Counted from the stretch's first letter, positions 1 through 8,800 are shown. The stretch is 39,880 nt of DNA from Clostridiales bacterium (GCA_031276725.1 JAISMM010000007.1:1-39880), one strand, 5' to 3'. Program-made: numbers and translations. The notes: generated by a model not told the origin, from the letters alone.

Positions 1-229
1 CCTCTCGGCGCGTCCCTTGAATTCCCCTCCGGGGAGGGGTGGCGGCGAATGCCGACGGGGTGGTTGATTGTCCGCCGCGCGGCGGTTCATATGAGCCGCC
101 CGCAATAGCCGTTACCCTCTCGGCGCGTCCCTTGAATTCCCCTCCGCGGAGGGGCGGCGCGTTAGCGACGGGGTGGTTGATTGTCCGCCGCGCGACGGTT
201 CGTATGCGCCGCCCGCAATAACCGTTATT
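1..229. repeat. Two tandem copies of a GC-rich palindromic repeat
   Basis: Two head-to-tail units of about 113-115 bp begin at position 1 and position 116. Each starts CCTCTCGGCGCGTCCC, carries the palindrome AATTCCCCTCC-GGAGGGG, then a GC-rich variable hairpin, GGGGTGGTTGATTGTCCGCC and a CGCAATA-CCGTTA tail. The same core appears inverted at 8844-9350 and 27052-27260, so this is a dispersed family. No gene is seen in 1-259 apart from the 3' flank of coaE. Confidence 0.8.
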
Positions 230-259
230 ACCCCGCCGCCGTTCGCCGGATCGACGCCG

Positions 260-862
260 CTATTTGCCCGCTCCCAGCTTCTTTATAATATCCTCATACG
301 CCGCCCGCACCCTTTGCAAAAACTCGTCGAGGGAGCAGTCGTTCGTTACGACCGCGTCGGAAAGGGCCTCGCGGGCAAGGTCGGACAATTGCGCCGACGC
401 GATAAGGTCGGCTTGCTCCGCGTTAATATTATCCCTTATGCGGACGGCGTTTATACGTTCGGCGCGCGGACGGCTTACCGTAACGACGGCGTGGGTGTAC
501 TTTTGCAGGCCCGATTCGAATAAGAGGGGCGCGACGAGTATAACGACGGACTTGTCGTTTTGGGCGATTCTTTGCGGAACGAGCGCCTCGATATGCGGCC
601 AGACGGCGGCGTTCAGCTTTTTGAGCTTGTCGGGGTCGGAAAAAACGAGGCGTTTCAGCGCGGCGCGATCGAGCGTTCCGCTAACGTAAACGGACGGAAA
701 AAGCCGTCTTAGCGCGGGTTCGGCGGCGCCGCCCGCGCCCGTTACCCCGCGGCTTAAAACGTCCGCGTCGACTATGCCGCAACCGAGGGCGGCAAGCCCG
801 TTGGCGGCGGTAGTTTTGCCCGCGCCTATCCCGCCCGTAAGCCCTATAACAAGTTTATTCAT
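260..862 (-). CDS. coaE: Dephospho-CoA kinase
   Basis: This gene encodes 200 residues that start with a P-loop, GLTGGIGAGKTT (about residues 7-18), followed by the DADVLSRG segment expected of CoaE. CoaE phosphorylates the 3' ribose hydroxyl of dephospho-CoA in the last step of coenzyme A synthesis, in the cytosol. The length is normal for the family (about 195-205 aa). The start is supported by a Shine-Dalgarno-like CGGAGG a few bases upstream on the minus strand. It lies downstream of polA on the same strand; the coaE-polA adjacency is common in Firmicutes. The 373-bp gap between them holds a 157-bp dispersed repeat (974-1130), so co-transcription is possible but not assured. Confidence 0.93.
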   Translation of the reverse strand: MNKLVIGLTGGIGAGKTTAANGLAALGCGIVDADVLSRGVTGAGGAAEPALRRLFPSVYVSGTLDRAALKRLVFSDPDKLKKLNAAVWPHIEALVPQRIAQNDKSVVILVAPLLFESGLQKYTHAVVTVSRPRAERINAVRIRDNINAEQADLIASAQLSDLAREALSDAVVTNDCSLDEFLQRVRAAYEDIIKKLGAGK

Positions 863-973
863 TATGCCTCCGAATTATTTGGCGTTCGCCGAAAATGAAC
901 CGTGATTTTAAACCGAAACAACGTATATGCGGGAAGACACAGACCGATCAAAAGGCTCGTCAGAGCGTCGGGG

Positions 974-1130
974 AAAACTCCGGATAAGCGGGGCGGATTT
1001 AAGGCAACGGATTTTTTAGACGTAAATTGACTTGTTTTTGCAGGCAATAGCACCGCTATCGGCAAAAAAAGAAGAAAATTTACGGCAAAAAAGACGCGCC
1101 TTAAAATTGTCTAAACTTGTCCGGAGTTTT
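974..1130 (+). repeat. MITE-like 157-bp repeat, copy A
   Basis: The element has perfect terminal inverted repeats AAAACTCCGGA/TCCGGAGTTTT (13 bp if the flanking GG/CC is included), with weaker symmetry inwards. Its interior contains a small hairpin around CAATAGCACCGCTAT. Two other copies of the same length occur in this window: 30657-30813 (inverted) and 35604-35760. It encodes no protein and shows no clear target-site duplication. It fills much of the 863-1235 gap; the rest of that gap contains a G8 tract at 1133-1140 and nothing else I recognise. Confidence 0.8.
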
Positions 1131-1235
1131 CCGGGGGGGGAGCGGTTGCCCGGCGAAGCGGAGTGTATTTTGAGTACGCGGCCGAGTCCCGGGCGTTCCG
1201 CCCCCGGCGCTATAACGAACTTTTTATCGGTCTGT

Positions 1236-3782
1236 TTATTTGCAATCGAACCAGCTTTTGCCGACTCCTATATCGACCGCGAGCGGCACGGACAGCTTGA
1301 CGGCGCCCTCCATTTTTGTGCGCAAAATCGTTTTGACGCGTTCGACCTCGCGTTCGGGCGCGTCGATAATAAGCTCGTCGTGAATTTGCAGAATCAGCCT
1401 TGAATCCATACCTTTGAGCGCGTTAAAAACGTCGAGCATCGCGATTTTGATAAGGTCGGCGGCACTGCCTTGGAGCGGCATATTCATGGCGGCGCGCTCG
1501 CCGAACTGCCGCATATTATAGGACGGCGAAAACAGCTCGTGAATGCGGCGCGTTCTGCCCATAATCGTTTTGGCGTAGCCGCCGCTCTCCTTCGCCGCCT
1601 TGACGCTGTCCTCCTGATAGCGCTTTACGCCGGGGAAACGCTCGAAATACTTTTCGATATAGTCCTTTGCCTTATAGAGCGGAATGCCGAGGTCGGTCGA
1701 AAGTCCGAAGTCGCTCATACCGTAGATTATGCCGAAGTTGACAGCCTTGGCGGCGCGGCGCTGCGACGCGGTTACCTCGGACGGGTCGATTCCGAAGACC
1801 TCCGCCGCCGTCGAAATATGGATGTCGCCGCCCTCGTTGAATATGCGCGTCATCTTTTCGTCGCGCGACATATGCGCGAGTAAGCGCAGCTCGATTTGCG
1901 AGTAGTCCGCCGACACCAAAAGGTTGCCCTCGCGCGAAACGAACGCCGCGCGCAAAAGCTTGCCCTCGTCGCGGCGGACGGGTATGTTTTGCAGGTTCGG
2001 CTCGGCGCTCGAAAGCCGCCCCGTGCTTGTGAGCGTTTGGCGAAACTCCGTGCGCACCACGCCGCTATCGTCCGCCGCCTTTTTGAGTCCGTCGACGTAG
2101 GTCGCCGACAGCTTGTAGTAAAAACGGTAATCGAGCACCTTGCGCACTATGGGGAAATTGTCCGCAAGCGGCTCTAAAATGTCGGCGCTCGTCGAGTTTG
2201 CTTTGCCGCGCTTGGGGTACGGCAGGCGCATATCCTCGAACAGCGCCTTATGGAGCTGCTTGGGGGAATTTATGTTGAATTCAAAGCCGCTCAAAGCGTA
2301 AATTTCGTCGCGCAGCGCGTTCAGGCGCTTGGCAAAATTATCCCCGAGCTCCGTCAGCTTTTTAAGGTCGACCTTAAAGCCCGCTCTTTCCATATCGTAA
2401 AGCACCTCTATAAGAGGCAGCTCCAAATCGTAGTAGAGTTTGTGCATTCCCGAGCCTTCGAGCGCCGCCGACAGCTCGTTTTCGATAAACAAGAGTCCCG
2501 TGGCGGGCTCCGGTTGCGGCACGCCGAAGCCGTTAAGAAACTCCGCCGCGCCGTCGTAGTCGGCGCCGTCCTCGACGAGATAGCGCAGTAGCTTTACGTC
2601 CGAATAATTTTCGAGTCCGCAACCGAAGCGGTCGAGCCGCTTTTTTAGCGACTTGGCATCGTAGACGATTTTGAGCGTTTCCTTACTTTCGAGGACGGGC
2701 TTTAGCGCGGCGATTATGTCGGCGAAAACAAGCCCCGGATCGAGGAGCGAATAGGACGTTCCGACCGAATACTCCGTCGCAAAGCCGCCGGCAAGATTGA
2801 CCGTGTCGCCGATAAATACCGCGAGGCGCTTGCCCCCCTCGCTTGCCGCCGCCGCGACGGACGGAAGATCGAACAGCGTCTTGACGGTACAGGGCGGCTT
2901 TTGCGCGGGATTCGCCTGCGCGCCCGCGTCCGCAAAAATGTCTGCTCTGCGGGCGAGCGACTTAAATTCCAGCCCGAAAAAGAAATTTTTGACGTCCGCC
3001 GAAAACGGAAACGTATAGCCGCATTCCTCTATCGCGGCGTCGATCGGAACGGCGGTGTCGATTGTCGCGAGCGTCCGCGACAGGTACGCCGAATCGCGGA
3101 ACTCCCTCAGCTTTGCCCCGACGCGGGCGGGAACGGAATCGATCGCGGCGTAAACTCCGTCGAGCGTGCCGTACTCGTTCAAAAGATTCATCGCGCCCTT
3201 GTCGCCTATACCCGGCACGCCCGGAATGTTGTCGGACTGGTCGCCGCATATCGCCTTGTAGTCGATAATCTGCGGCGGCGTAAGCCCGTAGTCGCTTTTG
3301 AGCGTCGCCTCGGTAAGGACGTGAATGTCGCTCAACCCGCGCTTGGTCAACAGCACGCGCGTAGCCCCGTCGATAAGCTGCAAGGCGTCGCGGTCGCCCG
3401 TCAGAATGTAATTCTGCGCCCCGGAACGCTTGGCGAGCGTGCCGATAACGTCGTCCGCCTCGTACCCCGCCTTTTCGACCGTTTTTATGCCCATAATCCG
3501 CAGCATTTCTTTAAGAATCGGCATCTGTACCGCCAATTCGTCCGGCATCTTCTTGCGCTTTGCCTTGTATCCGTCGTACAGCTTGTGGCGGAACGTGGGC
3601 TCGGCAAGGTCGAACGCCGCCGCGATGTAGTCCGGCTTTATGTCGCCTATCGCCTTGACGAGCATAGTCGCAAACCCGTACACCGCCTGCGTGGGCGTCC
3701 CGTTTTTGTCCGAAAGAGGCGGCAACGCGTAGAACGCTCTGTTCGCCAAGCTGTTGCCGTCGATTATTACAAACTTCTTCAT
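1236..3782 (-). CDS. polA: DNA polymerase I
   Basis: This is a family A DNA polymerase of 848 residues, used in Okazaki fragment processing and repair synthesis. The order is an N-terminal 5'-nuclease domain (from MKKFVIIDGNSLANRAF to about residue 290), a middle 3'-5' exonuclease-like domain, and the polymerase domain. The polymerase motifs are A (SADYSQIELRLLAHMS, about residue 620), B (RRAAKAVNFGIIYG, about 680) and C (LQIHDELI, about 800). The exonuclease domain lacks the acidic D-x-E motif of E. coli Pol I (the equivalent strand reads LAVFIGDTVN), so proofreading is probably lost, as in Bacillus PolA. I chose the start at 3782 rather than the in-frame ATG at 3806 because the family begins at MKKF and because a -10 box (TATAAT) lies between the two ATGs, so the transcript should not include 3806. 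Confidence 0.95.
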   Translation of the reverse strand: MKKFVIIDGNSLANRAFYALPPLSDKNGTPTQAVYGFATMLVKAIGDIKPDYIAAAFDLAEPTFRHKLYDGYKAKRKKMPDELAVQMPILKEMLRIMGIKTVEKAGYEADDVIGTLAKRSGAQNYILTGDRDALQLIDGATRVLLTKRGLSDIHVLTEATLKSDYGLTPPQIIDYKAICGDQSDNIPGVPGIGDKGAMNLLNEYGTLDGVYAAIDSVPARVGAKLREFRDSAYLSRTLATIDTAVPIDAAIEECGYTFPFSADVKNFFFGLEFKSLARRADIFADAGAQANPAQKPPCTVKTLFDLPSVAAAASEGGKRLAVFIGDTVNLAGGFATEYSVGTSYSLLDPGLVFADIIAALKPVLESKETLKIVYDAKSLKKRLDRFGCGLENYSDVKLLRYLVEDGADYDGAAEFLNGFGVPQPEPATGLLFIENELSAALEGSGMHKLYYDLELPLIEVLYDMERAGFKVDLKKLTELGDNFAKRLNALRDEIYALSGFEFNINSPKQLHKALFEDMRLPYPKRGKANSTSADILEPLADNFPIVRKVLDYRFYYKLSATYVDGLKKAADDSGVVRTEFRQTLTSTGRLSSAEPNLQNIPVRRDEGKLLRAAFVSREGNLLVSADYSQIELRLLAHMSRDEKMTRIFNEGGDIHISTAAEVFGIDPSEVTASQRRAAKAVNFGIIYGMSDFGLSTDLGIPLYKAKDYIEKYFERFPGVKRYQEDSVKAAKESGGYAKTIMGRTRRIHELFSPSYNMRQFGERAAMNMPLQGSAADLIKIAMLDVFNALKGMDSRLILQIHDELIIDAPEREVERVKTILRTKMEGAVKLSVPLAVDIGVGKSWFDCK

Positions 3783-3788
3783 ACCCCC

Positions 3789-3817
3789 ATTATACAACAT
3801 TTTCAAAAAAACTACAA
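3789..3817 (-). promoter_or_regulatory. polA promoter (probably leaderless)
   Basis: On the minus strand TTGTAG (3817-3812), a 17-bp spacer and TATAAT (3794-3789) precede the polA ATG by only 6 bp. Transcription should therefore start at about the start codon. No Shine-Dalgarno sequence at normal spacing is present. Confidence 0.6.
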
Positions 3818-3825
3818 TTTTTTTC

Positions 3826-3854
3826 TTGTCATTTAATAAACTTTATGATATTAT
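3826..3854 (+). promoter_or_regulatory. Promoter reading toward tRNA-Leu
   Basis: TTGTCA (3826-3831), a 17-bp spacer and TATTAT (3849-3854) form a sigma-A-type promoter divergent from polA. The only gene found downstream before a terminator is the tRNA at 4061, which would give a 5' leader of about 200 nt. Confidence 0.5.
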
Positions 3855-4000
3855 ATTGTTGTGGGCTTTATTTTCCGCTCCCCGCCCCCGCGCGGCGTTT
3901 AATCCAAAGCCCCGATCCCGCGCGGCTTATACCCAAACGCTTTTGGCGCGGCGACAGTTCGACGGCTCCCGAACCCCCTACTCCTCCCCCCCCTCGATGA

Positions 4001-4052
4001 AAACTACGAATAAGTTTATGCGCCTTTAAGCCGCGCCGCTTATTCAAAGTTT
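4001..4052 (+). repeat. Short palindromic repeat (52-bp form)
   Basis: AAACTACGAATAAG and CTTATTCAAAGTTT form inverted ends around a GC-rich centre (CTTTAAGCCGCGCCG). A similarly built element lies at 36876-36930. Both resemble the terminal parts of the 157-bp repeat joined together. This one sits 8 bp before the tRNA-Leu gene. Confidence 0.5.
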
Positions 4053-4060
4053 CCCGATAT

Positions 4061-4147
4061 GCCGGTGTGGTGAAATTGGCAGACGCACGGGACTCAAAAT
4101 CCCGCGGTAGTAATACCGTGTCGGTTCGACCCCGACCACCGGCACCA
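4061..4147 (+). tRNA. tRNA-Leu (anticodon CAA)
   Basis: The acceptor arms GCCGGTG and CACCGGC pair fully, the TGGTGAAATTGGCAGAC D-arm has the standard Leu look, and the anticodon stem CGGGA/TCCCG encloses the loop CTCAAAA, giving anticodon CAA (reads UUG). A long variable arm and the GGTTCGACCCC T-arm follow, and CCA is encoded. The length of 87 nt fits a class II tRNA. A strong terminator starts 8 nt downstream. Confidence 0.96.
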
Positions 4148-4155
4148 AGTCCATG

Positions 4156-4204
4156 CAATCCGAACCGCATAACCGTAACAAGCGATTGGTTCGGATTGTT
4201 TTTT
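4156..4204 (+). terminator. Rho-independent terminator after tRNA-Leu
   Basis: A perfect 11-bp stem, CAATCCGAACC (4156-4166) with GGTTCGGATTG (4188-4198), is followed directly by six T residues. Confidence 0.85.
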
Positions 4205-4417
4205 ATGAAAAGTCTTTTAGTTTTTCAAGCCATTCTATTCGGTCGTCGATCGTCCCTACTCTTACATAAACAAAAAACGTTCCGAGGGCAAACATTTCTG
4301 CACCGCTGTGAGCCACGGTATGAAAAAACTAACCCGCGTCATTTTTGCCGTCCTTTCTAAAAATATTCCTTTCTCCGAATCTCTCTAACTGTTTCAACCG
4401 TCAATGCACTCTTTCCC

Positions 4418-4441
4418 CGGCGGCAACAGCCGCCGTATTTT
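4418..4441 (+). terminator. Second terminator-like hairpin before cysK
   Basis: CGGCGGC-AACA-GCCGCCG is followed by TATTTTT. The only possible upstream transcript is the 4205-4417 stretch, which holds no gene I can support. The rest of the 4148-4607 gap is AT-rich. Confidence 0.55.
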
Positions 4442-4523
4442 TCTGTGCGCTCCCGCACCCCAAAACCTTTTTACGGTTCCAAAAATATTCCGAAAAATAT
4501 TTTGAAAAAATTTGAAAAAACGC

Positions 4524-4597
4524 TTGACAAATAAAAGTTTTTGGAATATAATAAAACATATCAGTCATATATGTATTATATGATAATTAAAAGGAGG
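4524..4597 (+). promoter_or_regulatory. cysK promoter, operator-like palindrome and RBS
   Basis: A consensus TTGACA (4524-4529), 17-bp spacer and TATAAT (4547-4552) are followed by an inverted repeat TCATATA-TGTAT-TATATGA (4565-4583) in the 5' leader, which could be an operator. The Shine-Dalgarno AGGAGG (4592-4597) ends 10 bp before the ATG. Confidence 0.8.
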
Positions 4598-4607
4598 ACA
4601 TAGAACA

Positions 4608-5543
4608 ATGTCAAAAATCTACCAGAGCCTGACCGACTTAATCGGCCGCACTCCGCTGCTGCGCCTTAATAAATACGGCGGGCAAGCAAAGGCCAAGGGC
4701 GCGATAATCGCGAAGTTGGAGTACTTTAACCCCTTGGGAAGCGTTAAGGACCGCATAGCTTACGCTATGATTACCGACGCGGAAAAGAGCGGCGCGCTCA
4801 AAAAGGGCGCGGTCATAATCGAGCCGACGAGCGGCAACACCGGCATAGGGTTGGCGTTTGTGGCGGCGGCGAAGGGCTATAAGCTGATACTTACGATGCC
4901 CGAAACGATGAGCGTGGAGCGACGGTCTTTGGTGGCGGCGCTCGGGGCGGAGGTCGTACTTACGCCGGGCGCGGCGGGTATGAAGGGCGCCATAGAGAAG
5001 GCGAAGGAGCTTGCGGCTCAGCACGCCGATTCGTTTATTCCGCAGCAGTTCGAAAACCCCTCTAACCCCAAGATTCACCGCGAAACCACCGCGCGCGAGA
5101 TTCTTGCCGACACCGACGGAAAAATCGACGCGTTTGTAGCGGGCGTAGGCACGGGCGGTACGGTTACGGGCGTGGGACAGGTGCTTAAAGCCGAGGTTAA
5201 GGGCATAAGGATTTTCGCCGTGGAACCGGCCGCGTCCCCCGTGCTGTCGGGCGGCAACCCCGGCCCGCACAAGATTCAGGGCATCGGCGCGGGCTTTGTT
5301 CCGCGCGTGTTCGATAAGAACGCCGTGGACGAAATTATTCAGGTCGCCAACGAGGACGCGTTCGAGACGTCGCGCACGGTAGCCGCGTCCGAGGGTCTGC
5401 TTGTGGGAATATCCTCCGGCGCCGCCCTTTACGCCGCGACACAAGTCGCCCTGCGCCCCGAATTCGCGGGCAAAAACGTGGTAGTCCTTCTGCCCGACAC
5501 GGGCGAGCGCTACCTATCCACCCCGCTGTTCACAAAAAGCTAG
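4608..5543 (+). CDS. cysK: O-acetylserine sulfhydrylase (cysteine synthase A)
   Basis: This 311-residue PLP enzyme condenses O-acetylserine with sulfide to give cysteine. The PLP lysine is in NPLGSVKDR (K47), the substrate-binding loop is EPTSGNTG, and the phosphate-binding glycine loop is GTGGTVTG. The C-terminal half keeps the GISSGAAL and [12 protein letters not shown] segments typical of CysK. Length is normal. The gene is monocistronic as far as can be seen, with a consensus promoter and RBS. The palindrome between the promoter and RBS suggests repression by a regulator, possibly an Rrf2/CymR-like one; that is inference only, since no such gene lies nearby. Confidence 0.95.
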   Translation: MSKIYQSLTDLIGRTPLLRLNKYGGQAKAKGAIIAKLEYFNPLGSVKDRIAYAMITDAEKSGALKKGAVIIEPTSGNTGIGLAFVAAAKGYKLILTMPETMSVERRSLVAALGAEVVLTPGAAGMKGAIEKAKELAAQHADSFIPQQFENPSNPKIHRETTAREILADTDGKIDAFVAGVGTGGTVTGVGQVLKAEVKGIRIFAVEPAASPVLSGGNPGPHKIQGIGAGFVPRVFDKNAVDEIIQVANEDAFETSRTVAASEGLLVGISSGAALYAATQVALRPEFAGKNVVVLLPDTGERYLSTPLFTKS

Positions 5544-5856
5544 GGCGCGTTGTGTGAGCGCGTCCCGAAACCGCGGTAAAACATAATACGACTCCGCGCG
5601 GACTTGTCGCGGAGTTAAGCAAAAATTCCGCGACGGGACGGCAAAAGAGGCGTACCTTAAAGGCGTTCCGCTTGCCGCGGGGTTTTTAGCAACAATAAGA
5701 GCATTCGCACCGTGAGGCGCGGACGCTCTTATTGCAAAGATAGGAAACTAATGAGGTTACTCTTATAATACTATTTTTTTATGATAGTTTAATGATAGAT
5801 TAGGGAAAAGAAGTAAAAAGCTCTGTGAATGCGGCGTGTGAAGCAAGGTTCGCCGA
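5544..5856. other. Intergenic region with inverted repeats
   Basis: This 313-bp gap separates the convergent cysK and histidine kinase genes. It contains ACTCCGCG/CGCGGAGT (5591-5615) and a 10-bp inverted repeat CAATAAGAGC/GCTCTTATTG (5693-5734, loop about 22 nt). Neither has a clear T-run, so neither is a convincing terminator. The stretch 5755-5820 is very AT-rich. No gene is visible. Confidence 0.5.
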
Positions 5857-7431
5857 CTACTTTGTAAACAAATTGTAGGAATCGCTTTCGTCCGCGCCGC
5901 CGTCGGAGCGTTTTTTCTTTTTTTGTTCCTGCTCTCTTTCGCGCCGTTGCAGACTCTCGCGCGAGGGCATCGCGAACCAGAACGTACTGCCCGCGCCGGG
6001 AGTCGAGTCCACGCCGTAGCGCGCGCCGTGCATCTCTAAAATATTCTTGACTATCGACAGCCCCAAGCCCGTGCCTACGCGCTTGCGCTTAGATTGGCCC
6101 GAGCGGTAGTAGCGTTCCCAAACGGCGTCGATTTCGTCGGGCGCGATGCCCTTGCCCGTGTCGCGCACGCCGAACACCACGTCGCCGCCGCTTTTTTTGA
6201 CGAAAACCGAAACGGTTTTATCGGCGCCGGTATAGTTGAGCGCGTTGCCGATAAGGTTATAAAGCACCTGCTCGATTTTCGGGCCGTCGGCGACGGTTTG
6301 ACAATCGGGTTCGATTTCGGCGTTAAAAATGTAGCCGTCCTTCGACGAATAAATATTGAACCGTTCGAGGACGCTTTTTGCGAGTTCCGACAGCTTTAAG
6401 GGACTCTTTTCGAGCGTTTCGGTTCCCGATTGCAGCTTAGAAAGGTTCTGTATGTCGTTTACAAGGTTCGCAAGGCGGTCGGCCTCGTCGATTATGACCT
6501 GGCTGTGCGCGGCGCGCTTTTGCGGGTCGGCGCCGGATATGTCGCGTATCATTTCGGCGTAGGCCTTGACCATGGTCAGCGGCGTTCTTAAATCATGCGA
6601 CACGTTCGCCAAAAGCTCGCGGCGCAACGCCTCCGTCTTGCCCATTTCGGCCGTCGCGTAGTTAAGCGTGTCGGCAAGGTCCTCGATTTCCGACAGTCCG
6701 TTGCCCAAAAATTTGACCGAAAAATCGCCCTTGCCGAGCTTTTTGGCGACCTTGGAAAATTCCGTTACGGGACGGGCTATGCGGTCGGATATGAACAACG
6801 ACAAAAGCAGCGAGAGCGCGGCGCAGATGAGGGCGCAATAAAACGCCTGCCGCCGCATTATGGTGGACGTAAAGTGCGACAGCGTGAGGGGAGTCGTCAT
6901 ATGCAACAGCGCGGGTCTGTCGGTTCCGTCGTCGAGCCGCGCGCCGAACACCACGTAACCGCCCGAGGGACTCGGCACCGCGTACACCGTATTTTGCCAG
7001 CCGCCCGCCTCCATCCGCGCAAAAAAGTCCGGGTCTATCGCCGTGTCGGATAACGCCGCCGCGTCGCCCGTTTCGGTAAGAATATTTTCGAACGAATCGG
7101 GGTCGGGGACGGGCTTACCCTGCTCGTTTTTGTTGAGCCGCACCCTAAAAAACAGAATGTTCGTTCCCGTCGTCATAGCGGTTGACTTTACCCTGTCCTT
7201 AAATTCTTCGATGGCGCCGCGCTCGCCGTAAAGCGCGATCATACTTTCGCCGATGCGCTCCATATCGCGCCGCTTGATGTTTTGGTAGTAGATCGCAAAA
7301 AACGCGATTTGCACAAACAGCAATATTACCAGCAAAATGACCGTCATCGAAAAAAAATAGAGCCACGTCTTAAAACGTATACCCTTAAAGTTGAACGTAG
7401 GATTTTCTTGTCGCGTATTGTTATTATTCAT
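5857..7431 (-). CDS. Two-component sensor histidine kinase
   Basis: A membrane sensor kinase of 524 residues. A first membrane segment (about residues 24-49) and a second (about 195-216) enclose an extracellular sensing domain of roughly 145 residues. HAMP follows (about 217-270), then HisKA with the phosphoacceptor in ANVSHDLRTPL (H279), and HATPase_c with the N-box NLIGNALNYTG (N396), G1 box DTGKGI (D424) and G2 box GTGLGLSIV (453-461). The charged C-terminal tail, after about residue 490, is unusually rich in Arg, Glu and Lys. It lies 14 bp downstream of its response regulator on the same strand, so the two are an operon. The signal is unknown; the architecture is that of the OmpR/PhoB-partner class (for example PhoR or VanS). 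Confidence 0.93.
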   Translation of the reverse strand: MNNNNTRQENPTFNFKGIRFKTWLYFFSMTVILLVILLFVQIAFFAIYYQNIKRRDMERIGESMIALYGERGAIEEFKDRVKSTAMTTGTNILFFRVRLNKNEQGKPVPDPDSFENILTETGDAAALSDTAIDPDFFARMEAGGWQNTVYAVPSPSGGYVVFGARLDDGTDRPALLHMTTPLTLSHFTSTIMRRQAFYCALICAALSLLLSLFISDRIARPVTEFSKVAKKLGKGDFSVKFLGNGLSEIEDLADTLNYATAEMGKTEALRRELLANVSHDLRTPLTMVKAYAEMIRDISGADPQKRAAHSQVIIDEADRLANLVNDIQNLSKLQSGTETLEKSPLKLSELAKSVLERFNIYSSKDGYIFNAEIEPDCQTVADGPKIEQVLYNLIGNALNYTGADKTVSVFVKKSGGDVVFGVRDTGKGIAPDEIDAVWERYYRSGQSKRKRVGTGLGLSIVKNILEMHGARYGVDSTPGAGSTFWFAMPSRESLQRREREQEQKKKKRSDGGADESDSYNLFTK

Positions 7432-7445
7432 AGATATTCGGATTG

Positions 7446-8108
7446 TTACAATTCGACTTTATACCCAAGCCCCCGCAGCGTTACGACCTTGTCCCTGTAC
7501 GGCCCGAGCGACGAGCGCAGCATTTTAACGTGCGTGTCCACGGTGCGGTCGTCGCCGAAAAAGTCGTAACCCCAAACCTCGGTCAACAGCTTTTCGCGGC
7601 TGACGGCTATTCCCTCGTTCTTGACAAGGTAAAATAACAGCTCGTATTCCTTGGGCGTCATATACGCCTTTTTGCCGTCCACAAACACGTTGCGGCCCGC
7701 CATATCGATTTCGAGTCCGCCGCTCACTATGCGCTTGCCCGCGGGCTTTGCCGCGCGTTTAAGAATGGCGGCCGCCCTTGCCATAACCTCCTTCGGCGAG
7801 AACGGCTTTGTAACGTAGTCGTCCGCGCCGATCTCGAACCCGAACAGTTTGTCGTATTCCTCCACGCGCGCCGAAAGCATAAGCACGGGCAAATCCTTGC
7901 TTTTGCGTATCTCCTTAACCGCCGAAAACCCGTCGAGCTTCGGCATCATAACGTCGATAATGATTAGGTCGACGTCGTTTTCCTTTGCCGCCTTTATCGC
8001 TTCCATACCGTTTTCGGCTTCGATAGTCTTGTAGCCCTCGAACTCGGCGTACTCGCGCAGTACCTCGCGGATTTTGGTTTCGTCGTCGACGATGAGGATA
8101 GTTGCCAT
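7446..8108 (-). CDS. OmpR/PhoB-family response regulator
   Basis: A 220-residue regulator: a receiver domain with acidic pocket VDDE, phosphoacceptor D52 in IIIDVMMPKLDG and K101 in YVTKPF, then a winged-helix DNA-binding domain (about residues 125-220) ending in the RTVDTHVKMLRSSLG recognition region and RGLGYKVEL. It is the first gene of the pair with the histidine kinase. A Shine-Dalgarno AAAGGAAAA precedes the ATG. No target operon can be deduced from the sequence. Confidence 0.94.
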   Translation of the reverse strand: MATILIVDDETKIREVLREYAEFEGYKTIEAENGMEAIKAAKENDVDLIIIDVMMPKLDGFSAVKEIRKSKDLPVLMLSARVEEYDKLFGFEIGADDYVTKPFSPKEVMARAAAILKRAAKPAGKRIVSGGLEIDMAGRNVFVDGKKAYMTPKEYELLFYLVKNEGIAVSREKLLTEVWGYDFFGDDRTVDTHVKMLRSSLGPYRDKVVTLRGLGYKVEL

Positions 8109-8363
8109 ATGAATTTTCCTTTGGGCCGGTGAAAAAGCCCGTGATAGCGGCTAAGGCGGAACCGCGCCTTGCTTACCGTGCCGGATATACGCGCGCGGCG
8201 TACCGAGCCGCCAAACGGCTTGCCGTTTTGCAGGACGGACGCCCGCCGGAGCACAACCCGTATACGCGGGCGAGGGCGCGAACCCGCCTTGGCCGCTTTG
8301 ACGGATTTTTTGACCGACACGCCTTAACGGCCGTTATGTGGTATAATAGGTAATGTAATAAAA

Positions 8364-8392
8364 TTGACGCCGCCCGATTTTCCTGCTATAAT
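8364..8392 (+). promoter_or_regulatory. Promoter of the TPR-like gene (leaderless type)
   Basis: TTGACG (8364-8369), a 17-bp spacer and TATAAT (8387-8392) lie only 6 bp before the ATG at 8399. There is no Shine-Dalgarno sequence between. The preceding 8109-8363 stretch holds inverted GC-rich sequence but no gene. Confidence 0.7.
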
Positions 8393-8398
8393 ATATGT

Positions 8399-8800
8399 AT
8401 GAACGACCGATTGCTTAAAGACGCCGAAACGAACCTCAAAAAACTTTTGAGCGGCGGCAGGTATTCCGACGCGAAACGGCTAAGCGGCAGGCTGCTTGAA
8501 ATTTTCCCCGACGCGGAGGAAATTATGCTGTTGAATTTAGCCGCGCGGACGTCGCTCGACGGAGCGAAAACCGACGCGGAGCGCCAAAAAGAGCTTTCGG
8601 ACGCGCTTGAATTTTTGGACGCGGCGCTGAGTAAGGACTTAAAGCGCCGCGAATACTTCCTCTACTACAACGCGCTCGCGCTTATAGGACTAAAACGCGC
8701 GGACGAGGCAAGGATTAAATTGGGCGAGGCGCTCGCGCTAAAACCCGGGTTTGAAAAGGCGGAACTTTTGGCCGCCGCGATGGACGCCGCAACCGACTAG
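8399..8800 (+). CDS. Small TPR-like helical protein
   Basis: A 133-residue soluble, highly helical protein without a signal peptide or membrane segment. The pattern of alternating small and large residues (for example YFLYYNALALIGLKRADEAR, then LGEALALKPGFEKAEL) is that of tetratricopeptide repeats, about three of them. TPR proteins are scaffolds; no partner is apparent. I do not recognise a specific family. The start is fixed by the promoter, whose -10 box ends 6 bp upstream, so the mRNA is probably leaderless. The gene is followed within about 45 bp by a cluster of GC-rich repeats. Confidence 0.75.
   Translation: MNDRLLKDAETNLKKLLSGGRYSDAKRLSGRLLEIFPDAEEIMLLNLAARTSLDGAKTDAERQKELSDALEFLDAALSKDLKRREYFLYYNALALIGLKRADEARIKLGEALALKPGFEKAELLAAAMDAATD

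Noticed and set aside
862-1065. A small frame within the 157-bp repeat, shared by copies A and B (IAVLLPAKTSQF)
   Set aside because: It is conserved only because the DNA element is; copy C keeps the frame open but lacks the ATG, and there is no RBS. Treated as a by-product of the repeat.
2901-3836. 311-residue open frame antisense to polA, and similar long frames antisense to cysK (4638-5444), the YdjG-like gene (10507-11595), the 1230-aa gene (18711-19556) and the ABC-F gene (23868-24713)
   Set aside because: Each lies opposite a gene of a firmly recognised family or a much longer frame. Their translations are Arg/Val/His-rich with no motif, as expected of shadow frames in GC-rich DNA.
4061-4147. 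tRNA-Leu as an integration site for a genomic island
   Set aside because: No integrase gene and no second copy of the tRNA 3' end were seen in the window.
4320-4388. A 22-codon frame beginning like a signal peptide (MKKLTRVIFAVL), followed by a terminator hairpin at 4418
   Set aside because: No ribosome site or promoter, and it stops just after the hydrophobic stretch. It could be a gene remnant, but there is no independent support.
5693-5734. Inverted repeat CAATAAGAGC/GCTCTTATTG as a terminator
   Set aside because: The loop is about 22 nt and there is no T-run on either strand, so I describe it only as an inverted repeat.
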